A stretch of DNA of 64,000 nucleotides from Parasponia andersonii (lineage: Eukaryota; Streptophyta; Magnoliopsida; Rosales; Cannabaceae): the NCBI GenBank assembly GCA_002914805.1, contig JXTB01000154.1:64376-128375 (forward strand), read 5' to 3'. A program made the position numbers and the translations under genes. A model generated the notes under the pieces. It saw nothing but the letters and a program-made list of their open reading frames with translations. It ran no database searches and was not told the DNA's origin. Below are positions 1 through 11,665 of the stretch, piece by piece (the first letter of the stretch is position 1; every line of letters starts with the position of its first letter).

Positions 1-1394
1 CGATACCCCTATATGCTTTTGCATAAGATTATAAATTGTTTAAGTACGATATTAATATGTAATCAAATTGCTACCCTAGGAGTTGTTCAAAAATGGAGAT
101 TAGACTAAAAGTTAACGATGATTTTATACGGTATGTCGGGCATTTTTTGGAATTTTAAATAGTTTTCTAGATTCCACATGTTCTTTGGCCTTTGCTTTGC
201 AGGGTTTTCCTAGACTCTCATCCAGGTTCACTAGGGTTCAGTTTCTATGTGCCAGCTTCGTGCTTTATTCAGTCAGATTAATTAATCAATTGATGCATGG
301 TATTTTATCAAACATCAAGGACATTTTATATTAATGTGTGTGAATTGATTATATATGAATAAGAGGGGCTCATGTGGTTTTGAGGGCCCATGGATTTTTT
401 CGACATGCACGCAACACAGTTTTTTTTCCTTTTTTTTTGGGAAGTGCAAGACAAAGTTTTGAGATTTGTAGAGAAACAAGGATTATTAAAAGCATATCGT
501 AGAAAAAAGGACATATATATTTAATTTATTTTTTTTTAGGTAAAACATGGAAATTCAAATGTACTTTTAGTTAATTTCCAACCTCATATTTTTTTTTTCG
601 AACTTCCACGGAAAGAGAAAAATTGAAATAAAAAAGAAAGAAAAAAAGAGACACTTAGTTATAAGGGAATATGAACTTAATCTCTCAAGGACTAAAAATA
701 AGAATAAAAATTAAAATAAAAAAATGATAAATTAGTGAAATTTATAACTAGGCTTCCTAATACAATTACTATAAACAAAATAAGAAATAAAATGAGAAAT
801 AAAATGAGGGACAGACCACCACCAAGTAGGACATACTATAGAATGTGCTCGAGAAGTCAAAAAACTAACAACGCAATTACTCTCATGATAAATATAGATC
901 ATGACAAGATCCATATAAGCAATGTACCCTAATACCTTAGACCAAACTGATCTTCATCGAAAAGGAACTTTTAAAGAATGAAACAATAAGATGGAAACTA
1001 TATAAACGTAATCACTCTCCAATTAGAGACACTTTCAACTATACGTTTAGGCAAAATCAATCACATAAATTGTCACTGCTAACTCAACCTCAAAAGCATA
1101 ACTTACTCTTAAAAGAATAAAGATTTAATTACGAATAAACCCATAATAGGTCCTAAACATCTATGAGCATCAAAAGCAAAACCATCAGTATTGACCTTAA
1201 TTTATGAATGAGGAGGAGCTCTTAAGACAACTTCAATAATATTAAGCATCTTCTGAGGCCTACCTCTGACACGAAGTTCCCTTAAAATCATAAGCTCTAT
1301 CATAGAATTAAATATATTACCTAAAACTAGAGACTCGGCCTTATATAAATGTATATAATATTTGTGTATAAAAGTTACGTGGTATACATATGTA
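1..1394. other. AT-rich intergenic DNA, no gene seen
   Basis: No reading frame in this stretch has a recognisable domain or coding-like composition. It holds homopolymer T and A runs and short low-complexity tracts. Short open frames at 326-514 and 732-932 overlap on opposite strands and look like chance. Confidence 0.6.
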
Positions 1395-1540
1395 TATGTA
1401 TTACATATCGAAGGATACCCTTGTTTGATTTTAGTATTTTACATAGAAAAGGCATCGCTATCGGATTTTTATGAGATTTCTAAATGAAATAATAATTAAA
1501 CAAATATATATATGTATATATGTATATAAAGAATAATGCA
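1395..1540 (+). repeat. dispersed repeat, copy 1 (partner at 3695-3835)
   Basis: About 130 bp here matches 3695-3835 in the same orientation, sharing words such as TTTTAGTATTT, GAAAAGGCATC, TTTTTATGAGATTT and AATAATTAAACAAATA. The copies are visibly diverged. They may be two copies of an unidentified short element, or the flanks of something inserted between them. Confidence 0.5.
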
Positions 1541-2046
1541 CTGCTAGAAGTGACCTAATATTTAGGAATAATCATATATGCATAGAAATTATGGAAAATA
1601 CATGATCACATCATAAATATAGCAGAAAATTTAGCGGATTTAGGTTTTAAAATTTTCATAAAAACAACTTTTATAACCATAGAACATGCATAGATCATAT
1701 ACATGATCATGTATAACATAAATCAAATCTCGATGTATAAATTCTAGAGATACAATTTAGAGTTTTCCTCTTGTAGTATACTTCTCTTTGATCTCCTTGT
1801 TGATGGTGATTAAATCTTCAACTCTAGATCTTCTTGTCTATACTCATGCTCTTAGTTGATGAGGCGAGTAGGCACCAAGTTGAATCATTTGTTAGAAAGT
1901 GATTAAGGATACTTCCTTGACCTTCTAGTCATAAAAATTTGAGACGAGTACGTGAAATTTCTAGAAAACTAGTTTTTTCTTTTCCGGATGAGTATGACCG
2001 AAATGCATAGTGACTTTTGTTCACTATGCTTGGCTGAAATTCATTG

Positions 2047-2047
<1 letters not shown>

Positions 2048-2079
<32 letters not shown>
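2048..2079 (+). repeat. (CT)n microsatellite
   Basis: Uninterrupted CT dinucleotide run of about 16 units. Confidence 0.9.
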
Positions 2080-2082
<3 letters not shown>

Positions 2083-2268
2083 TTCTCCAATACCGATTGC
2101 TACTTTACGTCCTCACTCCATTTTCTCCTTTGGAACTTAAACCAAAGATTAGCTAATCTCTGCTTAACCCAATTGATTTGGTGACCAAAACAACAAATAA
2201 CTGCAGTTGGTCACCATCTCTGTTCCTCTGTCAGCTCTTTTTCTACACCATGAAGAAGTAAGAGTCAA

Positions 2269-2269
2269 N

Positions 2270-2323
<54 letters not shown>
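2269..2323 (+). repeat. (CT)n microsatellite preceded by a single N
   Basis: A CT run of about 26 units starts directly after an ambiguous base at 2269. The N probably marks uncertain assembly or base calling at the microsatellite edge, so the repeat length is unreliable. Confidence 0.9.
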
Positions 2324-2330
<7 letters not shown>

Positions 2331-3694
2331 TGTGGCATGTAGCACTAGGCTAGGATGATTCAATTTTTTTCTCTCATGTATCTTATATATCCTAGTCTAA
2401 CTAGGATTGAGCTTGTTCTTCAATTTGGGCTATGGGTATATTTTTATAAATATGTCTGACTCATGTAACTTATTTATAAAAATACCAATTTCTGTATAAA
2501 ATCATTATGTCATACAGTTTCATGAAACTAATTTCAAAAATATTACCAATTAATAAATAAGTTTTTTTGAGTTAGACAAGGGACCTAATGGATCCAAATA
2601 TTCTAAGTTTCAATAGAACAATAAATACATAATAACTCTTACTATGGTATTTATATAAATACTATTAATAAAAAGAACACTCAACTAAAGGCATGATACC
2701 GTACTCTTAGATTAAATATCATGTCATTTATAGAGATTTATTCAACTAGCCTTAATTAATCGATCCATCTAGCATATTCTATGCCATATATAAAATCCCT
2801 AAACAATGCCGTAGTGAGATAGGTGAAATTACCGTAATACCCTTCTAACATATATTTACTTTTAAGTTACCATATTTCTATCAAGGAATGTTGTTGTCAA
2901 TAATTTTATTATTAATAACTATTTATATAAAATTATCAACCAATTCACAAAGTGAATACTAAAATATTAGATTTAATGATTCCATGAATCTTAAAAAATT
3001 CTAAAGTGGCATTAATGTATAATGTCCATAACTAGTTGATGTTCGTGTCAATTCACAAGTCATAACGTTTAATATACTAGAGTTCATCTCTAATTTTACT
3101 AGGGCTAGTCTTTTAATAAATCAAAAGGCTATAACCCATAAAAGTAAGTCCAATCAAATATTAAGAATTAAAATCTACATGATAAGAGTTAGTTTGTGGT
3201 AATATAAAGTATTGAGTTACGACACTCCAATTCTTTATATTACATAGTCCTGTTCAATATACATAACTTTTTTATGTTGTACTGGTAGTTTTTTTTTTCA
3301 GAAGTCAGACATTTCAATGATTTGAGATACATCATTCATGTTGAGATAGACAAACACTACAATCTTTAGTAAATAAAATATTTCATCTTTATTTACAAAT
3401 TGTGAACGAGTTAATTTAGACTTAGATAAAGAAATAAGTCTCCCCATAATTAATACTTAATCATATTTGTTTCTTTATACATAAATAAAGTCATAGAATT
3501 TTTTTCAGATAAATATACTATTCAATTGCGATAGTTTAATCTAACAAATATCATAAATTTCATATAAGAGAAAGTTGTTTACACTAAAAAAGTAAAATTA
3601 AAAATATACTTTTTAGATATATTAGTTTTTTACTAAAAAATAGAATGACACTTTAAGTATAATCTGTGTGGGACCCAAAAATACTGTGCACCAC

Positions 3695-3835
3695 AAAGTA
3701 TTGATGAATGATACCTTGTTTAATTTTAGTATTTGACATGGAAAAGGCATCTTTATGAGATTTTTATGAGATTTTCCATCAAGTAATAATTAAACAAATA
3801 CTCAAAAAAAAAAGAATAATGGGCACCACATAAAG
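3695..3835 (+). repeat. dispersed repeat, copy 2 (partner at 1395-1540)
   Basis: Direct-orientation match to 1395-1540. The words flanking it here (GGGCACCACATAAAGTATC after it and GTGCACCACAAAGTATTG before it) are themselves similar, so this copy may sit inside a short local duplication. Confidence 0.45.
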
Positions 3836-3992
3836 TATCAATTGTTTTACGGAAGGATAGAATAACAATTTAGGTAGATTTTTGTGGGATCAATGCATTA
3901 ATTATAAAATTGAAACCTTATGCGGTTTTGGTGCCCTATAACATAAATCCAGTGTATGTATAGTTGTATATATGCAAACTTGTGTACCCATT

Positions 3993-4840
3993 CAGTGGCG
4001 AAGCCATGTTAAGGCAATGGGGGACAAAATGCCCCCATGGATTTTTTGAAAAAAAAAAATTCTTACGATTATATATATATATTATATATTTACATATTAA
4101 ATCCATTAGTTCTTAAATTTTCTTATTAAATTTAAAATTAGATTAATTATTTTTCTAATCCTTAATATCATCAATTTTTTTAATTTAAACTTTCTAATAG
4201 CTTATCTTCATCTTTTTTTACCATTATTTTTTCTCCCTAACTTTTATTAACAACTTATTCATTTCTTTCAATTTATTAGTTTAAACAACTAGTGATTGTT
4301 GTATTATGTTAGGCAATAGATACATGAGAGATTTGTGTGTATTTATAGATATATTTGTTGGTAAATTTGTCTATAATTTTATATTTGTGTATTAAAAAGA
4401 TTTTCAGTTCACTTGCATATTTAGTTTTGATTTTTTACTTGTAATATATATGAATTATATAAGAAGCAACATATTTGTACATCTTATATTATTTTTATTT
4501 TCATCTCCTAAGTCGTAGATTTTATAAAATATGCGAGATTTATATTTCTAATTTAGAAAGTATTTTAAATGAAAATTGAACTTTTTATTCTATACACGAG
4601 AAAATAATGATAATATAATATCAAATAGTGTGAGAATCACGTTTACAAATTTTTACATATCTTATTACAAATACCAAGTTAAGAAAACTAATTTTAGAAT
4701 ATAATCTAGATATTTGAGATTAAACTTAAAAAATATGTAAGTAAATTGACCTTTATCTTTATCGAATATTTATTTAAATAAGCTAAACTTTTGATTTCTA
4801 TTTTTGCTCTTCCTAAAAAGGATTTGTAGCTCCGCCAAAG
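3993..4840. mobile_element. non-autonomous hAT-like DNA transposon
   Basis: The 848-bp segment begins CAGTGGCGAAGC and ends GCTCCGCCAAAG. Reverse-complementing the right end gives CTTTGGCGGAGC, a 12-bp imperfect terminal inverted repeat sharing TGGCGRAGC. It is bracketed by the 8-bp direct repeat TACCCATT at 3985-3992 and 4841-4848. An 8-bp target duplication and CA...TG-like ends fit the hAT superfamily. The interior is AT-rich and has no transposase frame, so it would need a transposase from elsewhere. The superfamily call is inferred from ends and duplication length only. Confidence 0.75.
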
Positions 4841-4848
4841 TACCCATT

Positions 4849-6704
4849 TCTTTATAACAACATTTTCATGTATGAAAGCTCCAGTCTCTGTAAGAGTTTA
4901 AAAGGAAAAATCTCCAATCCCCACAGCCGATATGTCGTTATATACCTTGTTGTTATCTTCTTCTTTCTTTCTCTTCACTATGGAATTGAAAAGATTGATT
5001 GTATCTGCTGTTGTATTTCTCTAATCACCTCAGTCGAAATCAAAGTGTAGAACGATTGACCCACTTTTTATTCATTTTATTTTATTTTATTTTGTTGAAT
5101 TCATAGCGAGATTATTCATTTATGTAGTCAGTGGAATCTTGTGAAGTATATGGAATAGAGCGTCAATCTAACATAAATGAATCCCTTTTTTCTCACAACG
5201 GGTAAATTAACAGACTTTGGGACGCTTTTGTGCGCATAGCCGATTTCTTTATCAAATCCATCTGTCGCCTTTAATAAATTACTTTCGTTTGGATATTTAT
5301 TTGATTTCTTTTTAATTAGAAGAAAAATTATTCGAAATCCTCTTATACTTTTGCAATAACTAACATTGTTGAATAGCAATGCCTAATTTAAGGTACGAGA
5401 GTTTATTAATTCAAGTTCAACCAATTAAAAATTATGGAAATAATCACTTAATTATATTTTTTAGTATAAAAAAACACTTTTTCATTCTAATTATAATGAC
5501 ATAATTCACTTGTATAATTTAAGGAGAAATTTGGATGAATTTTGGATTATAGCTGCGCTCAATTTATTTAATTGAGTTGCTTACATAGCGGTAAAAGGAT
5601 CACGCAACTTATAGTTCTAAGAGTTTTGAATTGAAAATTAGAAAATTCTGATGAATGACCATGTATAATAATTTATAACAGTTTTTAAGAAAGTATGAAA
5701 TTCCGGTTAATAACCATGTCTCAAATTAAAAAATTTTTAGATATTGGCGAATTCATAAGTAAATAACTTTTGTTGGAATTCTAGGATTTCTGTATGAAAT
5801 TGGAGGTGAATGGCTTTTTTGAAATTCTAAGAAAGTTTAACTCACTTTAAAATTTTTGACTGCACTTAGCTTTTGATACTAAGTTGCATACGTATCCTTT
5901 GGAGGAATCAAGTCAACGTAGTTTATGAATCCAAAAGAATTTTGAATGGTAATTCTATTTTTGGTAGAATTGTGAAATAGAATTCAGATGTACTTCGAAA
6001 CTTTGTGTCTATATAAATTGAGATTTGAATTCTAATGATTTAAAATTGCATCCAAGAAATTTAAGAGAAACTTTCTTACTTGACAAAAATATACAAACTA
6101 ATGAGGAATTTGAGTTTTAGCCATTTTCATATTATTGTCACATTTAAATTGGGAAATTTCTTTTTGCTTGAATTGTTAATTATTTTTATTCTAGGTTGTT
6201 TCTATTTTAACTTTTATGTTTTGAGATCAAGGCTCAATGCTTTATATGATCTCACCCCAAAACAAAAACTTCGATGGTCTTATACGTGAAAGAGATAAGT
6301 TCATATTCTTTCTTATTATTTGGCCACGTAATTGAACAAGCAAAGAAAAGAATATAAAACTTAAATCATCTAATAAATTTTACTTAGGTATTTATGAATA
6401 TAAGTTTCAAAAACGGGTACTAGGCATAAATTTCTCTTTGGATTCTTGAAGAAAGGGAGGCTTTGGTCCATTTGGTTTCTATAGTGGTCCAAGTTAGCAC
6501 TCAAAGAGAAGTTGTGGGTTAGTTGCATTTTGGGCTTGGATTCAGAGAAGCCATTGGCATTGGACCTTGGGATTTGATGTCTTTCTTTGGACCTCATCTC
6601 ATTTGTAAGTTTGTTTTGGGGTCCAATTTCTGAGCTTTTAGAATCTAAGCTCTCGGAAGGATTGAGAGGACAGCACAAACCCATTTGCTGTGCTGGGACT
6701 TTTC

Positions 6705-6753
<49 letters not shown>

Positions 6754-7623
6754 NNNNNNNNNNNNNNNNNNNNNNNNNNNNNNNNNNNNNNNNNNNNNNN
6801 NNNNNNNNNNNNNNNNNNNNNNNNNNNNNNNNNNNNNNNNNNNNNNNNNNNNNNNNNNNNNNNNNAGATTAAAATAATGACTCAAATTAGAGTATCTATT
6901 TATGCAATAAAAACAAAAATCTCTGTTGAAATATCACTCTATATATAAAGTGTACTTATTAACTTCATTTACGGGCAGAAACATTTGTTTGAATCTTAGG
7001 TTTAGTAAGAGTCAATGAGATTTAATTTGATAGAATCTCAAATTTTCAAGACTTTAATTTCAACTCTTATTATTCAAACATGCATATATTTGAAAGACTC
7101 TCTGCACAATTGTGTTAAAAGAGACTGGATTGCTGAACTTGAACTCAGAGAGTTGTTGGGCCATGCTGATAAGCCTCATGATAACATCTTTGGGCCTGAA
7201 GTCTCGTATCTCTTTCTATAGGCATCCGTTAACTTTGTTCTTCGTTTCTATTTAGGGAAATTGACTTGAGCCGTATTAATTGGGCACAAAATGACTTTTT
7301 TAGTGCATTTCTCAAATTGATATTTCTAGTAATATTACAAATTATCATAATTTAAAATTATAAAATTATATTTTTTTAAAAACTTAATTAATAATCATAA
7401 ATTATATTAATTTTCGCCGTTATAGAACACTAAAATATTACTAAATTAAATCATTTTTCAAAGTAATCCTAAAAAAGTTATTTGAGTCAAAATTACTACT
7501 ATTTACATTAATTTCCTTTGTTTTTATGTACCGAGTAAGACTCAGGTACACGTACAGTGATCTTTTGGTAGAGACCCAAGTTCAGTCCCACTCCAGCCGT
7601 AATGACATTTACTCCTTCGCATA
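4849..7623. other. intergenic DNA with a TA microsatellite and an assembly gap
   Basis: No convincing gene. Frames at 5128-5379, 6080-6289, 6370-6684 and 7015-7221 lack recognisable domains. The 6370-6684 and 7015-7221 stretches are slightly less AT-rich and could be remnants of something once coding, but I cannot identify it. A TA run at 6709-6753 leads into the gap. Confidence 0.5.
6754..6865. other. assembly gap (112 N)
   Basis: A run of N starts directly after a TA dinucleotide run. The gap probably reflects failure to assemble through the microsatellite, so the true sequence and length are unknown. Confidence 0.98.
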
Positions 7624-7632
7624 TATATTTTA

Positions 7633-7700
7633 GGGAAATTCTACAATAGGGAAATAATAAACTTCCATACGGTTAGGGAAAGATAATAACCACTTCTATT
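7633..7700 (+). repeat. left terminal inverted repeat of the Mutator-like element
   Basis: Pairs with 11768-11835 in inverted orientation. The strongest shared core is CTACAATAGGGAAATAA. Confidence 0.75.
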
Positions 7701-8427
7701 TACTCACCCTTTTAAGCCCTGTATTTTTCGTTTTGTTTCGTGTTTTTTTTTTTTTTTTCAAAGAGGCCTTGTTGAGTGTAAACTGATTATAAAAAAAATG
7801 AAAAAATCTCTCTTATTAACTCAGTTTGCTCTTTAACACTGTATAAGGTTTTTTGTATTATTTTTTGTTTTGTTCTGTTTTTTTTTTTTTTTTTAGAAAA
7901 GAAGTGTTTAATTTGATAAAGGTCACGTTAATACAAGAGAGAGAGAAAAGGATTTATGCGCTGATACTTAAAAAAAAGTCTTATCTAATTATTCTTATTT
8001 CTACCTTAATATTTTATTGGGGCGTCCAATACAGAACTCCTTTAAAATAGTCATAAATAAGACCACGACGCCTTAACCGTATGATTTTAAATTATGGATT
8101 TTAAAAGATTATACTATCAAAAAAAAAAACATTACAAATGTACGGTATAATAAAGAAATACCTCCTTCGTACAGAAAATGTTAAAAAAATTAGGAAAATA
8201 TGGAGTCAAAACACAGTGGTACTTTTATAATTTTGACCAACTTTGTAAATGACTTATTATATAAATTAAAGTGTTAAAGGAAACTTAAAATATCCTCTAG
8301 CAAAGCGGACATGGGCTTTATTCTCTCTTTTCTCACTGGTTTTGAATCCTACTAAGCCCCTTATTTTTGTTTTTATTTTAATTTTCCATTTTAAAAAATG
8401 AACTATAATTTTTTTTAATAAACCGCT

Positions 8428-9020
8428 TACCAGTTACTAATATAGAATTAGTTACTGGTAATTGGTTATTAATTTAACTTCCTAGCTCATCTATTTTGTT
8501 TTCCATTAAGTCATGCTCCTTCCTTTATTTTTTTTGGAAGCATTTTTTGGTTTATTTTTGTTTTCCTTCTTTTAATTAAGCTATTACCTTTTTTACTAAA
8601 TATCATTAACCGATATAGTTACTCGTTACCAATAATTGGTTACTTTAATTTCTATTAGATTGGTACCAATTACTAGTTTTCAGTTATTAATTTCGTTACT
8701 AATTACTCTAGTTACCAATTACAATTTACTTACTAGTTTCTAGATTAGTGAGCAATTGTAAAGACTAGTGAATGGTTATCCCTTTGATTGCTAGTTTCTA
8801 GTTATCATTTTGGTTACAAATTTCTAGTTACTAGTTTTTGGTTACTAGCCTCTAACTCTCGATTATAGTTTCTAGTTAGCACATTTATTTTAGTTACTAG
8901 TTTCTGATTTACCATCAACCAATTTGGTAGTAAGTTATCAATCTGATTATGAGTTATCAATTACAAGAATAATTATTAATTACCAGTTATAATAGATAAT
9001 TGGTAACTAGTAACTAGTCC
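8428..9020. repeat. ACTAG-rich degenerate repeat tract
   Basis: Variants of GGTTACTAGTTTCTAGTTA recur many times between about 8428 and 8910. The complementary form TTGGTAACTAGTAACTAG appears at about 9000-9018. The tract looks like an old, decayed tandem array with some inverted units. ACTAGT is itself a palindrome, so orientation of single units is ambiguous. Confidence 0.55.
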
Positions 9021-9230
9021 TTAAATTAATATTGTTGGTAACTAGTAAAAAATAAAGACAAAGGGAAAAATAGTTAGAAAAACAAAAGAAAAGAAAAGAA
9101 AAGTGAATGAAAAAAAATAACTAAAAAGGAACAAAAAAAATATTGAAAAACTAGAAACTAGTAAGTACTCTTTCAAATTAATATTATTGGTAACTAGTAA
9201 AAAATAAAGACAAAGGGAAAAAAAATTAGA
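9020..9230 (+). repeat. 150-bp direct duplication
   Basis: The block reading TTAATATT(G/A)TTGGTAACTAG, followed by TAAAAAATAAAGACAAAGGG, occurs from about 9028 and again from about 9178. The spacing is about 150 bp, and similar A/G-rich sequence follows each copy. This indicates a local tandem duplication inside the Mutator-like element. Confidence 0.7.
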
Positions 9231-9332
9231 AAAGGGAAAAAAGAAAAGAAAATTAAAGAAGTAAAATGAATGAAAAAAAAAACCTAAAATGGAACCCAAA
9301 AAAAAACATTAAAAAAAAAAATGAAAAGAGAA

Positions 9333-9400
9333 TTGGAGGAATTCGAATCCTTCACATGAAGAAAAGGGCTAACAGACAAAACCACTAAGTCATCTGGCCG
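9333..9400 (-). repeat. tRNA-like fragment (SINE head or tRNA relic)
   Basis: On the minus strand this stretch reads GATGACTTAGTGGTT (A-box-like), followed about 35 bp later by GGATTCGAATTCC (B-box-like). Spacing and order fit a tRNA-derived RNA polymerase III promoter. I could not fold a full cloverleaf from it. It may be the head of a SINE or a decayed tRNA gene. Confidence 0.4.
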
Positions 9401-10194
9401 TTGAGTCTTTTTTTCCCTTTTTTATTTTATATCAATACGCTTTTTGAATTTTCCTTTTTAAAAATACCAATCGCATATTGTATGGACGACTTAATATTTT
9501 TTGACCACATATGTCTAATTCTTTTATTCTTTTATGTGTTTACCGTGTATTCCTTAATTTTCCCTAAAATTATTTGTTCATTTTCTTCTTTAATGAAATC
9601 CTAAGAGAAAACTTGCATCTAATTTTCCCATTTAAACACACATATGACTCTTATGAAATAATAGGCATGGGTAGAGATGTTATTAACAAACAATGACAAA
9701 ACATGTCAATATGGATGGAATTATTTTAACTAATGGATAAAATGTCAATTTTGACATATTTCTTAGAACGAATTGATATTTCAAAAAATAATTGAAAGTC
9801 AAACTGGAAAAAAAAATATTGTGGTAAATAAGTTGTGTATAAATGAGTTATTTGAGTGAAAAATGGTGTTAAATTAATGTTAAAAAAAATGCAGGCTTTC
9901 TTTTAGGTAATGGTTGGTTGAGAGGAATAAGTGAGTTTGGAATAGAATTGAATTATATTCTTTTGTTTGGATTCATTTTTAACTATGAAATCTAAACCCT
10001 AAAACTCTTTTCCAATGGAATAAACAGTACCCAAAAACAAAGGAATTGGCATTTCATAAATGAATCGGTAGAAAAGCCATTCCTTTCCTTAGTTACTTTG
10101 TCTTTTCCGTACTTGCCCCTCCTACATCTTTCTCCCCTCATACCATTTTCTTTGTTATCGACGAAAAAACAAAAAAAAAAAAAAATTAGTCCAG

Positions 10195-10310
10195 CACCCA
10201 ATCGATGTAACTCACCTATCCTTAAATCAGCGAAGCCGCCGACGTCTACTCCAGTAGATTTGCCGGCTACTATTCCGGTGAAGATTCTGGCACGAGCTGA
10301 GTGCAGCTAA
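10195..10310 (+). other. GC-richer patch inside the Mutator-like element
   Basis: About 115 bp rich in CCG and GCC words sits in otherwise very AT-rich DNA. It is open in one plus-strand frame that encodes a Pro/Ala/Thr-rich peptide. I recognise no gene. A captured host exon fragment, as in Pack-MULEs, is possible but unproven. Confidence 0.3.
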
Positions 10311-10637
10311 AGACCTTGACTCTTGTGGATCTGGCCAAATAAAACGAACAATTCATATGCTTCCATTTGAATCTCAAACATAGACCAGACATCAGTGATA
10401 AAACGAAGGCTTCTTCTATAGCGACTAAAATCTGAATTGTAATTATTTGGGCTTTTTTATTTTTTTTATTATTCTTTTAATTGGCCCTCACTAAAGGGAT
10501 CGAATTGTTAAAGAGGAAATTCCCCGCCACTGTCGATGGCTTTGACAATCATTAATGGCGTTAATGAATTTGAAGGATAAGAATTGACAACAACGAACGT
10601 ATATATATATTTTTTTAAAGATACATGAAGAACGCGA

Positions 10638-10638
<1 letters not shown>

Positions 10639-10688
<50 letters not shown>
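10639..10688 (+). repeat. (TA)n microsatellite, insertion site of a MITE
   Basis: TA run directly abutting the left end of the MITE at 10689. A short ATATATATA remnant follows the MITE's right end at 10909, so the MITE appears to split the microsatellite. Confidence 0.85.
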
Positions 10689-10691
<3 letters not shown>

Positions 10692-10908
10692 CACCAATCT
10701 AGCAGATATTTTTTTATCTTTCAATTTGCCTAATAAAAATTTATTATGTATATTTTTTTATTGTAAAAAATAAAGGAGAAATAATATTAATAATGCACAT
10801 CTTTTTGTACACTTCATTATAACCATTAAATGATGATCGACTAAAAAAAAATTCTTATCTATAGATTAAAAAAAAAATAGCTAAAAAATAGCTATTGGAT
10901 TGGCAACC
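10689..10908. mobile_element. MITE inserted in a TA microsatellite, copy 1
   Basis: The 220-bp element starts GGGCACCAATCTAGCAGATA and ends in the inverted counterpart. The reverse complement of the right end is GGTTGCCAATCCAATAGCTA. It is homologous along its length to 29584-29845, sharing for example TTTTTTTATTGTAAAAAATA and CACTTCATTATA. Both copies lie within TA repeats, which fits a TA target site. There is no coding capacity. Confidence 0.75.
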
Positions 10909-11495
10909 ATATATATACACTTAAAACGATATAGAATAAGATGTGTTACTAATTAAACAATATATTTATATTTTTTGTCAACCAGATATTAAAAAAAAAG
11001 AAAAAAACTAGACCAGATGTAATACAACTAATGGCTTATATATTAAGATTTATGGTTTTATATAAGTTAAAAAAATAATAGTTAACCTTATAAACACTAA
11101 TTCATTTTTAAAATTTGTTTATTTATTTCTTAAGAGTACATTTGCAAATGCAATTTATTTCATTCTATTCCACTGAGAATCATACATAATAATTATCAAG
11201 TCTAATTCCAAATTACTAACTAAACAAAAGTATCATTTTTTTTTCCTTTTCTATTCTCGTGCTTATTACTATTACCATTAATTTGAATTTCTTTCCATCC
11301 AATTAAATGCCACCTTAGAGTTTCATTGAAGAAGAAAATGAACAAATGTAATATGAAGAAAATGAACAAATGTAATATAAGGATAGATAGGAGAATAACC
11401 AATTAAGCTTTTTTTTTCCTCTTTTAAGGAGGAGCTAAATCAACTTAGACACATAAATCTCTTTTCCTTTATTTTTCGTTTTTTTTTTCATTAAT

Positions 11496-11665
11496 GTGAC
11501 CTATATCAAGTTTACACGCAACAATTTTTTTTTTAAAGAAAAACAATACAAAACAAAAAAAAAATACTGAGTTACTAATAATAGGGGGTCTTGATTTTTT
11601 ATTTTTAATCAGTTTACATGCAACAACTCCTTTTTTTTTTTCTTTAAAAAAAAAACAACGCGTAA
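11496..11665 (+). repeat. short direct repeat with poly-T tracts
   Basis: The phrase AGTTTACA(C/T)GCAACAA followed by a long T run and AAAGAAAAA-like sequence occurs at about 11509 and 11612. This is a diverged duplication of about 105 bp spacing within the right part of the Mutator-like element. Confidence 0.5.

Larger units (their letters stand above)
1550..3690. mobile_element. possible degraded copia-type LTR tract
   Basis: This 2.1-kb non-coding tract is flanked by the repeat pair at 1395-1540 and 3695-3835. Phrases such as the TACCCTTCTAA stretch near 2840 and the dense short A/T words resemble the copia LTRs at 22220-23429 and 28165-28822. I could not find clear ends, a primer site or a target duplication. 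It may simply be intergenic DNA. Confidence 0.25.

Noticed and set aside
6370-6684. Minus-strand 104-codon open frame beginning MGLCCPLNPSESLDSK
   Set aside because: No recognisable domain, no neighbouring exons, and it ends in AT-rich filler. Kept only as a note in the intergenic entry.
6685-6948. Plus-strand frame of Tyr-Ile repeats running into unknown residues
   Set aside because: It is the translation of a TA microsatellite and an N gap.
7545-7610. GATCTTTTGGTAG...AGTTCAGTCCC, which hints at A and B boxes
   Set aside because: Box spacing is too short and there is no tail or target duplication. Not enough to call a SINE or tRNA.
9042-9299. Phe/Ser-rich minus-strand frame
   Set aside because: Reflects the A/G-rich composition of the 150-bp duplication, not a protein.
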